Shown piece after piece: positions 63,937 through 64,000 of a DNA stretch of 64,000 nucleotides. The position numbers and the translations under genes are program-made. The first letter of the stretch is position 1. Each line of letters begins with the position of its first letter. The notes under the pieces were generated by a model that did not search any database, was not told the origin of the DNA, and saw nothing but the letters and a program-made list of their open reading frames with translations. The stretch comes from an uncultured Pseudomonadales bacterium (GTDB lineage Bacteria; Pseudomonadota; Gammaproteobacteria; Pseudomonadales; Cellvibrionaceae), in NCBI GenBank assembly GCA_947489425.1, contig CANLDL010000001.1, positions 1,054,001-1,118,000 on the forward strand, read 5' to 3'.

Positions 63937-64000
63937 ATCGATATCAAAATACACTCACCCATCCTTAGCTTGCTCATCACCCTAGACCATGAAAAAGATA

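Noticed and set aside
1..64000. CRISPR arrays, tRNA and rRNA genes
   Set aside because: No regularly spaced direct repeats, cloverleaf-like sequences or rRNA segments were found on reading both strands.

Overview
The window looks like a chromosomal segment of a moderately AT-rich, probably marine gammaproteobacterium. The evidence is gene content and synteny: a MotY-type flagellar protein beside divergent rnt, a class Ia nrdA with two ATP cones followed by nrdB, a monothiol glutaredoxin, an argD/argF pair, an alpha-2-macroglobulin next to pbpC, and a LemA/M48 operon. Genus cannot be read from the sequence.

Layout. (1) 1-7000: the end of a tctBA tricarboxylate uptake operon with a divergent LysR regulator, then a second LysR regulator divergent from an 809-aa dimethylglycine/sarcosine-dehydrogenase-like flavoprotein, then a GlxA/AraC-type regulator. 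(2) 7200-10230: three exported or anchored proteins of unknown function on the minus strand. (3) 10680-18750: envelope and housekeeping genes (M48 protease, DUF3592 protein, LemA, MotY, RNase T, MscS, an OmpA-family protein, a nitrilase-family amidase, GrxD). (4) 19050-31056: argD, argF, a PhzF-like protein, then the macroglobulin, a small secreted protein and pbpC. (5) 31057-36165: nrdA and nrdB. The nrdA promoter carries a pair of NrdR-like boxes exactly 31 bp apart and a perfect DnaA box.

(6) 36.3-56.5 kb is a genomic island inserted after nrdB. Its plus-strand head is a translationally coupled set of three tyrosine recombinases (409, 572 and 894 aa) plus a 140-aa HTH/coiled-coil protein, resembling Tn554 TnpA/B/C, recombinase-in-trio or gamma-mobile-trio logic. 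The minus-strand cargo contains a complete type II CBASS operon (CapV phospholipase, DncV-like cyclase, Cap2 E1/E2, Cap3 JAMM protease). Directly upstream, on the same strand, lies a compact three-gene operon: a 3-TM membrane protein, a stand-alone 149-aa DisA_N (diadenylate-cyclase-fold) protein and a Cap15-like 2TM-beta-barrel effector. The last pair has the logic of Panoptes (small nucleotide synthase plus 2TM-beta effector) but with a DAC fold in place of mCpol. It is the best candidate here for an undescribed immune system. The island continues with an orphan TssB-like gene, a 1316-aa candidate type VI secretion effector and an FGE-domain lipoprotein (possible immunity), followed by a plus-strand AAA ATPase and calcineurin-like phosphoesterase pair. 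Clusters of the motif TGTTGCA at 36.28 and 56.32-56.49 kb, including a 16-bp perfect inverted repeat, suggest the island's ends.

(7) 56.6-63.9 kb is a row of plus-strand accessory genes (DUF4241, TerB-like, a voltage-sensor protein without a K+ selectivity filter, a lipoprotein, an HELTH metalloprotease-like protein, a YdeI-family protein, an alpha/beta hydrolase). A decayed second tssB start lies at 61.13 kb, so this locus seems to be a repeatedly used site for T6SS-linked and defence genes. No tRNA, rRNA or CRISPR array was recognised.
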